From: Methanosarcina sp. UBA289
GTDB taxonomy: Archaea > Halobacteriota > Methanosarcinia > Methanosarcinales > Methanosarcinaceae
Length of the DNA: 64,000 nt
Direction: 5' to 3'
NCBI GenBank assembly: GCA_002496565.1
Contig: DAKJ01000015.1
Location: forward strand, 48,953-112,952
The translations under genes were made by a program, and so were the position numbers. Below are positions 26,796 through 35,213 of the stretch, piece by piece; position 1 is the stretch's first letter; every line of letters starts with the position of its first letter. Below the pieces are notes generated by a model. It saw nothing but the letters and a program-made list of their open reading frames with translations, made no database searches and was not told the origin of the DNA.

Positions 26796-27521
26796 TTAGT
26801 ACAGCCTGATCGGTTCAATCCCCGTTTTTTCCATCAGACAGGCAGGGATATCGAGTACCTCAAGAACCGAATCTACAATAATTCCATCAGAAGTTGCCAC
26901 AACTATTTTCTTTTCCGAGTTTCCCCCTTCCGTTTTCAGCTCGAAATCCGCAATTTTTGAGGTTTTTGCCTCGCCTGGAATCCCATATTCTTTCATTTTG
27001 TGGCGGATGAAACCTGCAAGCTCCCCGCTCCGGCTGATCTGGACGTCAAGGAGAAAAACGACTGATTTTGGACCTGTTTCGGAAAGAAATTTGAGGACTG
27101 CGTTGAGGGCTTCCTCTATATCTTCGGCCTGTTTTGCCTTGCTGAAATAGTAGCGCGTGTCTCTTATGTACCCGTCATCGCAGAACCACATGGTCTCTTT
27201 TTTTAGCAGACTATCCACACTCAGCAGAACATTGTACCCGTCAAGGAGAAGATCTCTATCTTTTATGCATTCACAGGCTACTTTTTTATTTATCCTGGAA
27301 ACTATCTTGTTCGGAGGCATAATCACCCTTGTAAGAATGTGTCGTTCTTCCAGGCTGAGCTGGAAGTGGTCAGCCACGAAGCGAATGGTCGAAAACTTGG
27401 GATAGCCCCATCTGAGTATGCTCCGGATATCCCGTGCAGGTTTGAGTAATTTTTCTTTGAGTAATTCATCTTTCAGACAGGAACCGGAAAAATTAGTTGA
27501 ATTTACATGCGGATCTCTCAT
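26796..27521 (-). CDS. DUF434 domain protein
   Basis: This 241-residue protein matches COG2454 (DUF434 plus a C-terminal DUF5616-type domain). Signatures are the N-terminal helical part with LRWGYPKFSTIRFVADHF and a Rossmann-like C-terminal part beginning LLDGYNVLLSVDSLL, with acidic residues as in PIN/NYN nucleases (DGYN, later VFLLDVQISRSGE and VVATSDGIIVDS). A nuclease role is plausible but unproven. It converges on the second TPR gene with a 22-base gap. Confidence 0.75.
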   Translation of the reverse strand: MRDPHVNSTNFSGSCLKDELLKEKLLKPARDIRSILRWGYPKFSTIRFVADHFQLSLEERHILTRVIMPPNKIVSRINKKVACECIKDRDLLLDGYNVLLSVDSLLKKETMWFCDDGYIRDTRYYFSKAKQAEDIEEALNAVLKFLSETGPKSVVFLLDVQISRSGELAGFIRHKMKEYGIPGEAKTSKIADFELKTEGGNSEKKIVVATSDGIIVDSVLEVLDIPACLMEKTGIEPIRLY

Positions 27522-27717
27522 TAGCGATTTTCTCCTTTTAGGAAGGGAGTTCTTTAAATGAGTGAAGATATGTTATATATACATATTTACGTAAATAAAA
27601 ACAATAATATGATCTCAGGCCGTCGGTTTGCCTCTTTGGTTTTATTCCGGTTCTATTCAGTTTTATCTTGATGTTCAGCTGTGGGCCAGCTCACGGTTCC
27701 GGCTGGAGGGTTATATT

Positions 27718-28698
27718 ATGGAAATATTATGGCTGACTCAGGAAGAAGTAACAAGTGTTATTGATATGAATTCTGATATGCAGGTCGTGGAAAGGGCTTT
27801 CAGGCAGCATGGCCTTGGCAAGGTCCAGATGCCTCCCAAATCCTACCTTTACTATACGGCCTATAACGGAGACCTGCGGACAATGCCTGCATATCTTGAA
27901 GATGAGAATATTACTGGCGTGAAAATTGTAAATGTCCATCCCGGAAACCCTTCTCGGGGACTTCCCACGGTAATGGCACTTATTGTCCTTATCTCCCCGG
28001 AAACAGGTGCTCCTGTTGCAATTATGGATGGAACCTACCTGACCGATGTCAGAACTGGCGCTGCGGGGGGGATTGCCGCAAAATACCTTGCAAGAAAGGA
28101 TTCAAAGGTTATAGGCCTTGTTGGAGCCGGAAACCAGGCAAAGACCCAGCTCGAAGCTCTCTACGAAGTTTTTGAGCCCGAACTGGTAAGAATTATTTCC
28201 AGGACAAAAGAGAGCTCTGAAAAGTTTATCCGGGAAATGGCAGATGTTACCCCTTGTGAAATCCGTTATGAAGAAAGCATTGAGAAGGTCTGCGATTGCG
28301 ATATCCTTGTTACGACCACTCCTACAAGAAAACCTATCGTAAAAGCCCAGTGGATAAAAGAAGGCACTCACATTAATGCGATAGGAGCTGATGCGGTAGG
28401 AAAAGAAGAACTTGACCCTGAACTTTTAATTCGATCCAAGATAATTGTGGATGATATTGTCCAGGCCCTTCATTCCGGAGAAGTAAATGTTCCTCTATCC
28501 AAACACTACATCTCGGAAAATGATATTCATGCCGAGCTTGGTGAAGTGATTGTAGGCCTGAAGCCTGGCAGGACAAGTGAAGAAGAAATTACAATTTTCG
28601 ATTCAACAGGCCTTGCTATTCAGGATGTTGCAAGCGCGCACCTGGTTTATGAGAGAGCTATAGGTAAAGGGCTCGGCAAGCAAGTTCTTATGTTTTGA
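27718..28698 (+). CDS. ala: alanine dehydrogenase, ornithine cyclodeaminase/mu-crystallin family
   Basis: A 326-residue NAD-dependent enzyme of the archaeal alanine dehydrogenase group, interconverting alanine with pyruvate and ammonia. The N-terminus has the substrate-lysine region GVKIVNVHPGNP. The Rossmann dinucleotide motif is GLVGAGNQAKTQ near residue 140, and the family motif IDSTGLAIQD-like IFDSTGLAIQDV is near 300. GGAGGG at 27705-27710 fixes ATG 27718 as the start; the frame is open 90 bases further upstream without one. Ornithine cyclodeaminase activity is an alternative. Confidence 0.82.
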   Translation: MEILWLTQEEVTSVIDMNSDMQVVERAFRQHGLGKVQMPPKSYLYYTAYNGDLRTMPAYLEDENITGVKIVNVHPGNPSRGLPTVMALIVLISPETGAPVAIMDGTYLTDVRTGAAGGIAAKYLARKDSKVIGLVGAGNQAKTQLEALYEVFEPELVRIISRTKESSEKFIREMADVTPCEIRYEESIEKVCDCDILVTTTPTRKPIVKAQWIKEGTHINAIGADAVGKEELDPELLIRSKIIVDDIVQALHSGEVNVPLSKHYISENDIHAELGEVIVGLKPGRTSEEEITIFDSTGLAIQDVASAHLVYERAIGKGLGKQVLMF

Positions 28699-29197
28699 AA
28701 CGCAAGCCATTTCAAAAAATTGCTTGCCTGCAAGCCTTTTGAGATAATGTTTGAGCGCAAACCTTTTTAAAAAAGTTTGATCGAAAATCCCCAAGTAGCG
28801 GTGTGATCAACCGGCGAAACGGTTAAGTAATCTATTTTTAAAAGTTTAAGTCTTTCTGCCTACCCATTTTGGTATTTTTGTGACAATGTGATGACATGGA
28901 GTCTGTCGCAAGCCTGACTAATGGGAGAAAATGGGCTGAAATGGACTATGTAATTCTCGAGTAATTAAGGTTTTGTAATTTTTTATAATCATTTTCTATG
29001 AACAATAATTAAATACATATTTATAGTGCCCAAAAGGGTTTTGAGATATAATCTTTCTTTTTTAATGAATTATAATTAGATACTGTCAAATATGTAGATT
29101 TTATGAGATACCTATATATATTGGTACCGAACTACTGGGCTCTGAGTATAAAAAAATTCTACTCATACTACAAATTAAGAAATAAGAGGAAGAAAAA
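28699..29197. other. gene-free spacer with hairpin-forming repeats
   Basis: Just after the alanine dehydrogenase stop there are two inverted repeats (28702-28727 and 28758-28779). The rest is very AT-rich and upstream of the phosphoesterase at 29198. GAGG at 29186-29189 is its probable ribosome site. Confidence 0.5.
28702..28779. repeat. pair of related inverted repeats after alanine dehydrogenase
   Basis: GCAAGC (28702-28707) pairs with GCTTGC (28722-28727). CAAAC (28758-28762) pairs with GTTTG (28775-28779), with T-run and A-run between them extending the stem. A GCAAGCCTTTT copy lies between the two. Two nearby stems of similar design suggest a dispersed REP-like element or a tandem terminator. 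Confidence 0.5.
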
Positions 29198-29938
29198 ATT
29201 ATACAGATTGTACATCTTTCAGATCTTCATTATTCAGAAGCGTATTTTGTTCCAGAGATTGCAGAATCTATGGTTGACAGCATAAATCAGCTGAAACCTA
29301 ATCTTGTCGTGATTACAGGCGACCTGACTGAAAATGGGTTTTCAGCGGAATATGAGGGAGTAAAGCAGTTTATTGACAGGATTGAATGTGAAAACAAGAT
29401 TCTTGTCCCGGGCAACCATGATTCGAAAAACGCAGGGTATGTTCACTTTGAAGATCTTTTCACTGACCGATACTTTTCGCGAAATTTCAAGAATATCACG
29501 GTAGTCGGGGCTGACTCTTCACAGCCTGACCGTGATGAAGGACATGTAGGAAGAGAGAACTATGGTTGGATCAAAGATGCTTTTTCAGGGGATGATTTCA
29601 AGGTCTTTGCCCTGCACCACCACCTTGTTCCTATCCCTCTGGCAGGCAGGGAAAATACTGTCCTTGTAGATGCAGGAGACGTCCTTGACCTTCTAAACCG
29701 CTGTAAGGTGAATCTAGTCCTTTGTGGGCACTGCCATATTCCCTGGGTCTGGAACCTCAATAACATGCTTGTAGTAAATGCAGGTACCTTCTGTTCTTCC
29801 AAAACCAGGGGAAAGACCACGCAGTGTTACAACCTGATCCAGGCCGAAAATGAAGCCTCAGATGGAAACTGGAAAGTCCGGGTATCCAGAGTCTTTCCAA
29901 AAGGAAATCTGGAGCTGGTCACTGAAACAGTAATGTAA
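29198..29938 (+). CDS. calcineurin-like metallophosphoesterase with apparent AUU start
   Basis: This protein of about 246 residues has the metallophosphoesterase motifs DLH (in IVHLSDLHYSE), GDLTENG, GNHD, and GHCH. The first metal-binding motif lies upstream of the first ATG in this frame (29270), so the gene must begin earlier. Back to the in-frame TAA at 29183-29185 there is no ATG, GTG or TTG. ATT 29198, 8 bases after GAGG (29186-29189), followed by ATA CAG ATT, would give the usual M-I-Q-I-V-H-L start. The start is therefore AUU, or an ATG lost by mutation. Substrate unknown. Confidence 0.72.
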   Translation: MIQIVHLSDLHYSEAYFVPEIAESMVDSINQLKPNLVVITGDLTENGFSAEYEGVKQFIDRIECENKILVPGNHDSKNAGYVHFEDLFTDRYFSRNFKNITVVGADSSQPDRDEGHVGRENYGWIKDAFSGDDFKVFALHHHLVPIPLAGRENTVLVDAGDVLDLLNRCKVNLVLCGHCHIPWVWNLNNMLVVNAGTFCSSKTRGKTTQCYNLIQAENEASDGNWKVRVSRVFPKGNLELVTETVM

Positions 29939-30001
29939 GACTCTCCGGGGTTACTAAAACCCCTCTGATCAAGGAAGATATGTGTTAGTGGGGTTACTAC
30001 C

Positions 30002-30919
30002 TTATTCCAACTGAAAGCTATCCTTCGTGACCCATATTGGGTCACTTGATCCATTCCAGGCTTTCCATTCAATATTTACCTTATCTCTATCTACTGTAAC
30101 CAGTGAATATCCATAATCTACCTGATTATGATACTCAAGCTTAAACCTAGAGTTTTCTTTGCCTTTTGAAGGGTCCCACTCTGCAAAGGGTGCCCCGCCT
30201 GACCCACTAATTACTTGGTAGATTTCGTTGCCTGAGTCGTCCTGTATGCGCGTCCTGTTATAGAAGTGATCATGGCCGCAGAAATAGACCTGACCTCCGG
30301 CATCACCTATACTATTCCAGAACTCATCCCGATTTTCAGGATAAACTTCCAGACAATCTTTGTGGTTAACCCTGAACGCGGGTTCATGGCCAAAAAAGAA
30401 GATATGCTGCTTGCTGTTATTTTTCAACTGACTGTCGACCCATTCCTGATTTACCTTATGAGTGTGATGATCGGCATACTCATCGATCCCTATAAAGAAA
30501 GCATTCTTATGGATAAAACTATAGGTAAGATCTTTTTCACCCTTGGGGCCATTGTCGGGGTTATCGGCACCAAAAGCCTGAAAATAGGCATCTTTAAACG
30601 CGGGATCAATAGAGTCTCCAGATTCATGGTTGCCGCGAACTGTATAGACTTTGATTCTTGCATTATATACCGGACTCATTGCAGTTTTCCAGTTTTCAAA
30701 TTGTTTCTCTGTAGAGAGATTATTGTCCTTTGAATACCCGTTGATCAGATCTCCAGGAATCAAAACAAGGTCACAGCCATTTTCAACAATATCTTTAGCC
30801 ATAGCTTTTAGAACAATATCGTTTACGCCCGTGTTACTGTATTCGCTACCACCCCTAGTATCACAAATTACAGCGAAAGTCCAGGGTTCCTCTTCATTTA
30901 ATTTTGGCTGAAAATCCAA
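30002..30919 (-). CDS. calcineurin-like metallophosphoesterase, signal peptide out of frame
   Basis: This 305-codon frame carries a full metallophosphoesterase set: CDTRGG, PGDLINGYS, RGNHES, FFFGHEPA and FCGHDHFYNR. It is a purple-acid-phosphatase-like hydrolase. Its first usable codon is TTG 30919 with no good ribosome site. Directly upstream in another frame, ATG 30987 opens a clear signal sequence (MKHNRLLLVIFFVLSSLLAF) that runs into a stop at 30898-30900. A one-base deletion near 30912-30918 would explain the split. As read, the product would lack its export signal. It converges on another phosphoesterase gene 63 bases away. Confidence 0.75.
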   Translation of the reverse strand: MDFQPKLNEEEPWTFAVICDTRGGSEYSNTGVNDIVLKAMAKDIVENGCDLVLIPGDLINGYSKDNNLSTEKQFENWKTAMSPVYNARIKVYTVRGNHESGDSIDPAFKDAYFQAFGADNPDNGPKGEKDLTYSFIHKNAFFIGIDEYADHHTHKVNQEWVDSQLKNNSKQHIFFFGHEPAFRVNHKDCLEVYPENRDEFWNSIGDAGGQVYFCGHDHFYNRTRIQDDSGNEIYQVISGSGGAPFAEWDPSKGKENSRFKLEYHNQVDYGYSLVTVDRDKVNIEWKAWNGSSDPIWVTKDSFQLE

Positions 30920-30987
30920 ACTCCATAAAAAGCAAGAAGAGAACTCAGTACAAAAAAGATCACCAACAATAGTCTATTGTGTTTCAT
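30898..30987 (-). pseudogene. out-of-frame signal peptide segment of the phosphoesterase
   Basis: ATG 30987 encodes a basic N-terminus and a 17-residue hydrophobic core, then YGVWIFSQN and a TAA. The next real codons of the phosphoesterase follow in the frame offset by one base. This is the detached 5' part of the gene at 30002-30919. Confidence 0.6.
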
Positions 30988-31144
30988 ATCGACACACTTT
31001 TGGATTTATCTGTCGTGATGCAGACTTTTTAAAAATATCTCTCGATTGCAGAATATCGATATACAAACAATATTTATTTTCCTGATTTTATTTAATATTC
31101 CTATCTTTATGGACTAGATTTTTGATTCAAAAGAGTCAGAAATT

Positions 31145-31858
31145 TTATATTTTAGATCTCAAACGCCACCTCAGTTTATCCCTTTTAAGGCATTCGATTT
31201 CTCCCCTTTCGACCAAATCATCCAGAATTTCAAGTAGCTCTGTTTCTCCAATCTCTATTTCATATCTGTCCTTGAATTCATCTATGATTGCAGAAAGGTT
31301 CAGTGTCCTGTCTCCAAGAACTTTTTCTGTAAATCCTGCCAGGTCCTCATACCTCGCCCATGGGTAAATGACCCAACGCCATTTGAGAATTTTCTGGGCG
31401 TAAAAATCAGGTGTGTAAGCCGAGCAGATCTTATGCTGGAGCACTGCAGTCCTGACACTTGCCGGATTAAGGCTCAGGGCGTAATCCACTGCAAGCTTGA
31501 GTGTCTCACCGGTATCGGTAATATCATCGATAATCAAAATCTTTTTTCCGGTTATATCCACAGGAATAGGGAACTTTAGCCTTGTCTCTTCCCGCATGTC
31601 TGCAGCTCTTGTGTAATGCTCGATCTTCATTGAGGTAAGATCATTGAAGAGTAAAAAATCGGAAACTAGCCTTCCAGGTACATAACCCCCTCTACCGATA
31701 GCGACAATCAAGTCAGGCATATAACAAGAAGTTTTGATTTTTCGGGCAAGGATCCTGGAAAGCCGCAAAACTTCCTTAAAGCTTACAAGCTCACACTTGA
31801 ATGAGTCCTTCTCTGCCTGGCATCGGGATTGTTGAGACGGAGTTTTTCTTTCCTGCAT
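31145..31858 (-). CDS. phosphoribosyltransferase with C-terminal winged helix-like domain
   Basis: A 237-residue protein. The PRPP-binding motif ILIIDDITDTGETL spans about residues 107-120, and AIGRGGYVPGRLVSD near 53 is the phosphate loop seen in xanthine/guanine-type phosphoribosyltransferases (COG2236). The C-terminal 60 residues (ELLEILDDLVERGEIECLKR) look like a small winged-helix domain, which could bind nucleic acid or regulate activity. GGAG lies about 10 bases before the ATG. It probably salvages a purine base; the base is not determinable. Confidence 0.8.
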   Translation of the reverse strand: MQERKTPSQQSRCQAEKDSFKCELVSFKEVLRLSRILARKIKTSCYMPDLIVAIGRGGYVPGRLVSDFLLFNDLTSMKIEHYTRAADMREETRLKFPIPVDITGKKILIIDDITDTGETLKLAVDYALSLNPASVRTAVLQHKICSAYTPDFYAQKILKWRWVIYPWARYEDLAGFTEKVLGDRTLNLSAIIDEFKDRYEIEIGETELLEILDDLVERGEIECLKRDKLRWRLRSKI

Positions 31859-32160
31859 CAGATAAAGCTCCTTCCTCCTGTTGTTTAATAGCCTTCAAGT
31901 AATGCGAATTGACAGATGCCTAGAAAAGGAAACTAACTATCCTTTTCTAGCGAGTTTGTCAATTTTATCTAACGAGTTTATCAATTTAATGTCTTATTAA
32001 TCCGTCTGAACTCACTGGCTGCTTGAAAATACTTGAATCAGGAAATAGTTAATCAAGAGTCTTTTAAAAAGGTATATGATAAAGTATCTGAAAAATAGTG
32101 TGCAAGAAATATGGAAGCTGGAACAAACGAGAGTAAAAGAATTTATGAGAAGAGCTTTAA
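31859..32160. other. intergenic spacer between divergent genes
   Basis: This holds the promoters of the phosphoribosyltransferase (minus) and the helical-repeat protein (plus). A duplicated CTATCCTTTTCTAGCGAG / TTTATCTAACGAG pattern is present near 31935-31980, too diverged to call. No gene is seen. Confidence 0.4.
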
Positions 32161-33117
32161 ATGATCTTCTTGCGAGCTTTTGATAGGAATTATACCGACC
32201 GAAAAGAAGTGTCTTATACCATGCTTTCTAAGGAAGAGGAAAAAGTGGTGAGTTCAGGGTTTAATTCTATTAATGATGGATTTGACGATGGAGTGAACCA
32301 GGCCCTTAACTTTCTAACCGAAATCGGCACAGTCTATCTAAATGAGAGAAAGGAGCCAGAAGCCGATAAAATAGTTGGTTCCATAAAGGAGATTGGAAAG
32401 GCTATTGCTCTCCGGGGAATGGAGAATGTCGCAGTCAACGCTATCCGCGCCCTTGAAAAACTGCTGGAACGTTCCATGGAGCTAAATATGCAGGGTACAA
32501 CTGTCCGGGTGTTGCTTTCATTTGGAGCGATAGGAAAAACGGCTGCTGAACAGCAAATGGAAGTAGTAGCCAGGCTAGCGGCCTCAGTGCTCGGGAAAAG
32601 TGGGAATACAGCAGCTCTCCATAATAAGGAAAGAGAAACCATAGCAGTTGTAATCGGGCTTGGAGAAATCGGAAAATCGGTTTCCAAGATGAAGTTTCCT
32701 GATCTTTCGGAAAATACGGCAATATGTATCTCATGTCTTGGTGATGTGGGAAAACTTACGGCTCAGAAAAGCCTTGAAGAGGCTGCAGTGGGAGTAGAAC
32801 TCATGCTTCAGGAGATGGCTGCCGCAGCCATGCAGGAAAATCTCCAGAATACGGTAAGAAGTATCGCAAGTTCTATTGAAGAAATTGGGAAAAAAGCTGA
32901 GGAAGAAAACATGGAAAATGCCGTTGTCCAGGCAGCTTCCGCCCTCCAGGCTATTGTAAGCAATGCAGGAAGCAGATATCTGAACGATGTCTCAATCGCA
33001 GCTAAGCTAGCCCTTGAATCTTTCAATGAGCTTGACATAATAAATGACGAAGCTAATATAAAAAAGATAGAAGCAATAAGGGAAATGATGAGAGCACTTT
33101 GGGCTGATTCTAAATAA
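32161..33117 (+). CDS. hypothetical helical-repeat protein
   Basis: I do not recognise this 318-residue protein. It is all-helical and internally repetitive: a motif of the form IGEIGK recurs about every 40 residues (SIKEIGKAIA, SFGAIGKTAA, GLGEIGKSVS, CLGDVGKLTA, SIEEIGKKAE), each followed by a Glu- and Ala-rich helix. The repeat resembles HEAT/ARM-like superhelices that act as binding platforms. There is no signal peptide or enzyme motif. An in-frame ATG at 32221 (MLSKEEEKV) is an alternative start. Neighbours are unrelated. Confidence 0.68.
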   Translation: MIFLRAFDRNYTDRKEVSYTMLSKEEEKVVSSGFNSINDGFDDGVNQALNFLTEIGTVYLNERKEPEADKIVGSIKEIGKAIALRGMENVAVNAIRALEKLLERSMELNMQGTTVRVLLSFGAIGKTAAEQQMEVVARLAASVLGKSGNTAALHNKERETIAVVIGLGEIGKSVSKMKFPDLSENTAICISCLGDVGKLTAQKSLEEAAVGVELMLQEMAAAAMQENLQNTVRSIASSIEEIGKKAEEENMENAVVQAASALQAIVSNAGSRYLNDVSIAAKLALESFNELDIINDEANIKKIEAIREMMRALWADSK

Positions 33118-33275
33118 AGAATCTTGAGTTCTAAATAGACCCAATAGAATGTTAAGTTACTCTTGAAATCCCTTATCTAATTTGGTTCTCGTTTCTTTAA
33201 ATATTCACTGCGCAGTTGGTGACCTCGGTGCTTATCGACTCATTCAGCAGCTTTTTTTCGCGGGTAAATGAAAAG

Positions 33276-33827
33276 TTATTTTTTCTCGATGACTCCACAG
33301 ACGATCCGAGCGCCGCTGTTGCCGGCAGGATTTGTCATCTGGTCGTCAGGACCAGCATGGATAATCAGTGAAGTGCCGTTGGCTGTAAATAGAGTGGTTG
33401 GCCCGGGTGATAGTGTCACAAGTTTAGTGGTGACATTCATATGTCCTTTCCCATCCTTGCCCACTTCGAGGTTTGGCAAATCTCCAGCATGAGGGCCTTT
33501 TGGGTTATTGAGCCCATGTTCTTTACTCAGTGGGTTATAGTGTCCGCCAGCAGAAGTAAACGACGGTCCAATGCAGTCACCTTTTTCGTGAATGTGGATA
33601 CCATGTAATCCCGGCGTCAGACCACGCACATCTACGTTGATCCGGACAAGGCCGCTGGCATCCTCGGTAAATGTGGCCAGCCCCACAGTATTGCCCTTTG
33701 TGTCCTTCATGACAGCTATGGCATTATCTGTTATGGTATTATCTTTGGCACTTTCACTGGCATAGACCGTAGTTGAAAATACCAGCATCGCCGAGATGGT
33801 CATTAGTAATATTAACCCATATTTCAT
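33276..33827 (-). CDS. sodC: secreted Cu,Zn superoxide dismutase
   Basis: This 183-residue enzyme converts superoxide to hydrogen peroxide outside the cytoplasm. Residues 1-23 are a signal peptide (LILLMTISAMLVFSTTVYA). All metal ligands are visible: H78 and H80 (HGIHIHEKGDC), bridging H96 (GGHYNP), H104, H113 and D116 (GPHAGDLPN), and H157 (IIHAGPDD). C85 and C177 would form the disulfide. Cu,Zn SODs are rare in archaea and common in bacteria, which suggests transfer. It stands alone. Confidence 0.93.
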   Translation of the reverse strand: MKYGLILLMTISAMLVFSTTVYASESAKDNTITDNAIAVMKDTKGNTVGLATFTEDASGLVRINVDVRGLTPGLHGIHIHEKGDCIGPSFTSAGGHYNPLSKEHGLNNPKGPHAGDLPNLEVGKDGKGHMNVTTKLVTLSPGPTTLFTANGTSLIIHAGPDDQMTNPAGNSGARIVCGVIEKK

Positions 33828-34194
33828 AAGCTAATTCCCCCAAAAATGACAATTTGGTTTAAAAGAACTTTCCTGTCAAAACCATGGACGAAACGGATAC
33901 AGATCCCCCAATCTTTGACAGATCTATTGAATCTCTTTTCCCGACATCCGTATGTGTTCCGTCTCCGTTCCAACTCCGGCATAATACTTGTAGTCGTCTA
34001 TACTGTTTAAATGTCGGAAGTCGTCAGTTCGAAGAATATCGGTAAACATACATCTAAGGCAAAGATGCTTAGATATTATAAAAATGCTATTATAATACTA
34101 TTATTATATTTCACTGTCTCAAATTAGTCCTTAAAATCTATAGTCTAATTTCATGCTTGTTCCTTTGGATTTCACCAAAGTTCGAAGTGTTTAC
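33828..34194. other. spacer upstream of sodC, no gene seen
   Basis: The sodC promoter (minus strand) lies here and the spacer ends at the 3' end of porB. No ORF, repeat or hairpin of note was found. Confidence 0.4.
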
Positions 34195-35085
34195 TCACTG
34201 AAGTCCAAAGTGCTTTATATTCCAGTCTGCAGTAGCCTGGATCTTCTTTATTTCTTCTTCTCCTCCTTCCATAATAAAAAGATGTTTAAACCTTTTCTGA
34301 ATTCTTAGGTATTCCTCAACTGGTCTGGGATCCTTAACCTTTCTTACCTGGGTAATTTCTCCATTCTCTATCTCGTACATTGGCCAAAGGCAAGTTTCAA
34401 CTGCGAGTTTTGCGATCTCCAGAGTCTTTGAAGTATCAAAGCCCCATCCCGTTGTACAGGGAGCATGGGCATGAATATAAGTTGGACCCACGATTTCGGT
34501 CGCTTTCTTGACTTTACGCATCATATCCCTTGGGAAACCTATAGAGGTTGTTGCAACATAAGGAGAACCATGAGCTGCCATGATGGCAGGCATATTCTTT
34601 TTGGGGAAAGGGTTTCCAAAGGAGAATTTTCCGACTGGAGTAGTTGTGGTGCTTGCATCGAAAGGAGTTCCACTGCTACGCTGGGCACCTGTATTCATAT
34701 AGGCCTCGTTGTCCATACAGACATAGGTAAAGTCGTGACCCCGTTCAAACGCCCCTGAAATTGCCCCGAAGCCTATATCCATCGTAGCGCCGTCGCCTGC
34801 GATAACTATAATCTTAGTATCTTTCTTTTTGCCAAGGGCTTTTAAGCCAGCATCGATACCTGAAGCTACTGCAGCTCCGTTCTCGAAGAGGGAGTGGATC
34901 CAGGGAACCTGCCATGAAGTCAAAGGAAAAGGTGTGCTTGTAACTTCCAGACAGCCTGTCGGGTTAACAATAATACTCTCGGGACCTGCTCCCATGAGTG
35001 TAAATTTTGCAGCAAAAACGTCACAACAGCCCGGACAGGCGCTGTGTCCAGATGTGATATATGTTTTCGGTGCAGTTCTACCCAT
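34195..35085 (-). CDS. porB: pyruvate:ferredoxin oxidoreductase beta subunit, stand-alone
   Basis: This 296-residue subunit binds thiamine diphosphate and a 4Fe-4S cluster. Cluster cysteines are in SACPGCCD (near residue 17), PTGCLE (near 44) and HAPCTTGWG (near 209). The cofactor motif is GDGATMDIG through MDNEAYMNTG (about 97-130). The enzyme normally has four subunits (gamma, delta, alpha, beta) encoded together, but no other subunit gene is present here. It is preceded by a 41-codon ORF 2 bases upstream, whose last codons carry the porB ribosome site AAGGAGG. It may be a paralogue working with subunits encoded elsewhere. Confidence 0.88.
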   Translation of the reverse strand: MGRTAPKTYITSGHSACPGCCDVFAAKFTLMGAGPESIIVNPTGCLEVTSTPFPLTSWQVPWIHSLFENGAAVASGIDAGLKALGKKKDTKIIVIAGDGATMDIGFGAISGAFERGHDFTYVCMDNEAYMNTGAQRSSGTPFDASTTTTPVGKFSFGNPFPKKNMPAIMAAHGSPYVATTSIGFPRDMMRKVKKATEIVGPTYIHAHAPCTTGWGFDTSKTLEIAKLAVETCLWPMYEIENGEITQVRKVKDPRPVEEYLRIQKRFKHLFIMEGGEEEIKKIQATADWNIKHFGLQ

Positions 35086-35087
35086 TG

Positions 35088-35213
35088 TTATGCCTCCTTA
35101 AGGTCAAGGAAGCGATTTTTAACTCGAATTGCTGATTTTTCAATTTCCTTAGACTCTTTAACCTTCTTGCATTTTCTCAATAACTTTTCAACGCTCGTTG
35201 AGTTATTTCCCAT
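35088..35213 (-). CDS. 41-residue microprotein upstream of porB
   Basis: ATG 35213 follows GGAGGT with a 7-base spacing. It opens a 41-codon frame ending 2 bases before the porB start. The product is basic and helical (MGNNSTSVEKLLRKCKKVKE, then Lys/Glu-rich, ending FLDLKEA), with one Cys. The strong ribosome site and close coupling to porB argue for translation. No family is recognised. It may be a subunit-like partner, a leader, or the tail of a decayed upstream por gene. Confidence 0.5.
   Translation of the reverse strand: MGNNSTSVEKLLRKCKKVKESKEIEKSAIRVKNRFLDLKEA

Noticed and set aside
27628..27717. 30-codon N-terminal extension of alanine dehydrogenase
   Set aside because: GGAGGG 7 bases before ATG 27718 decides the start and the extension resembles no family member.
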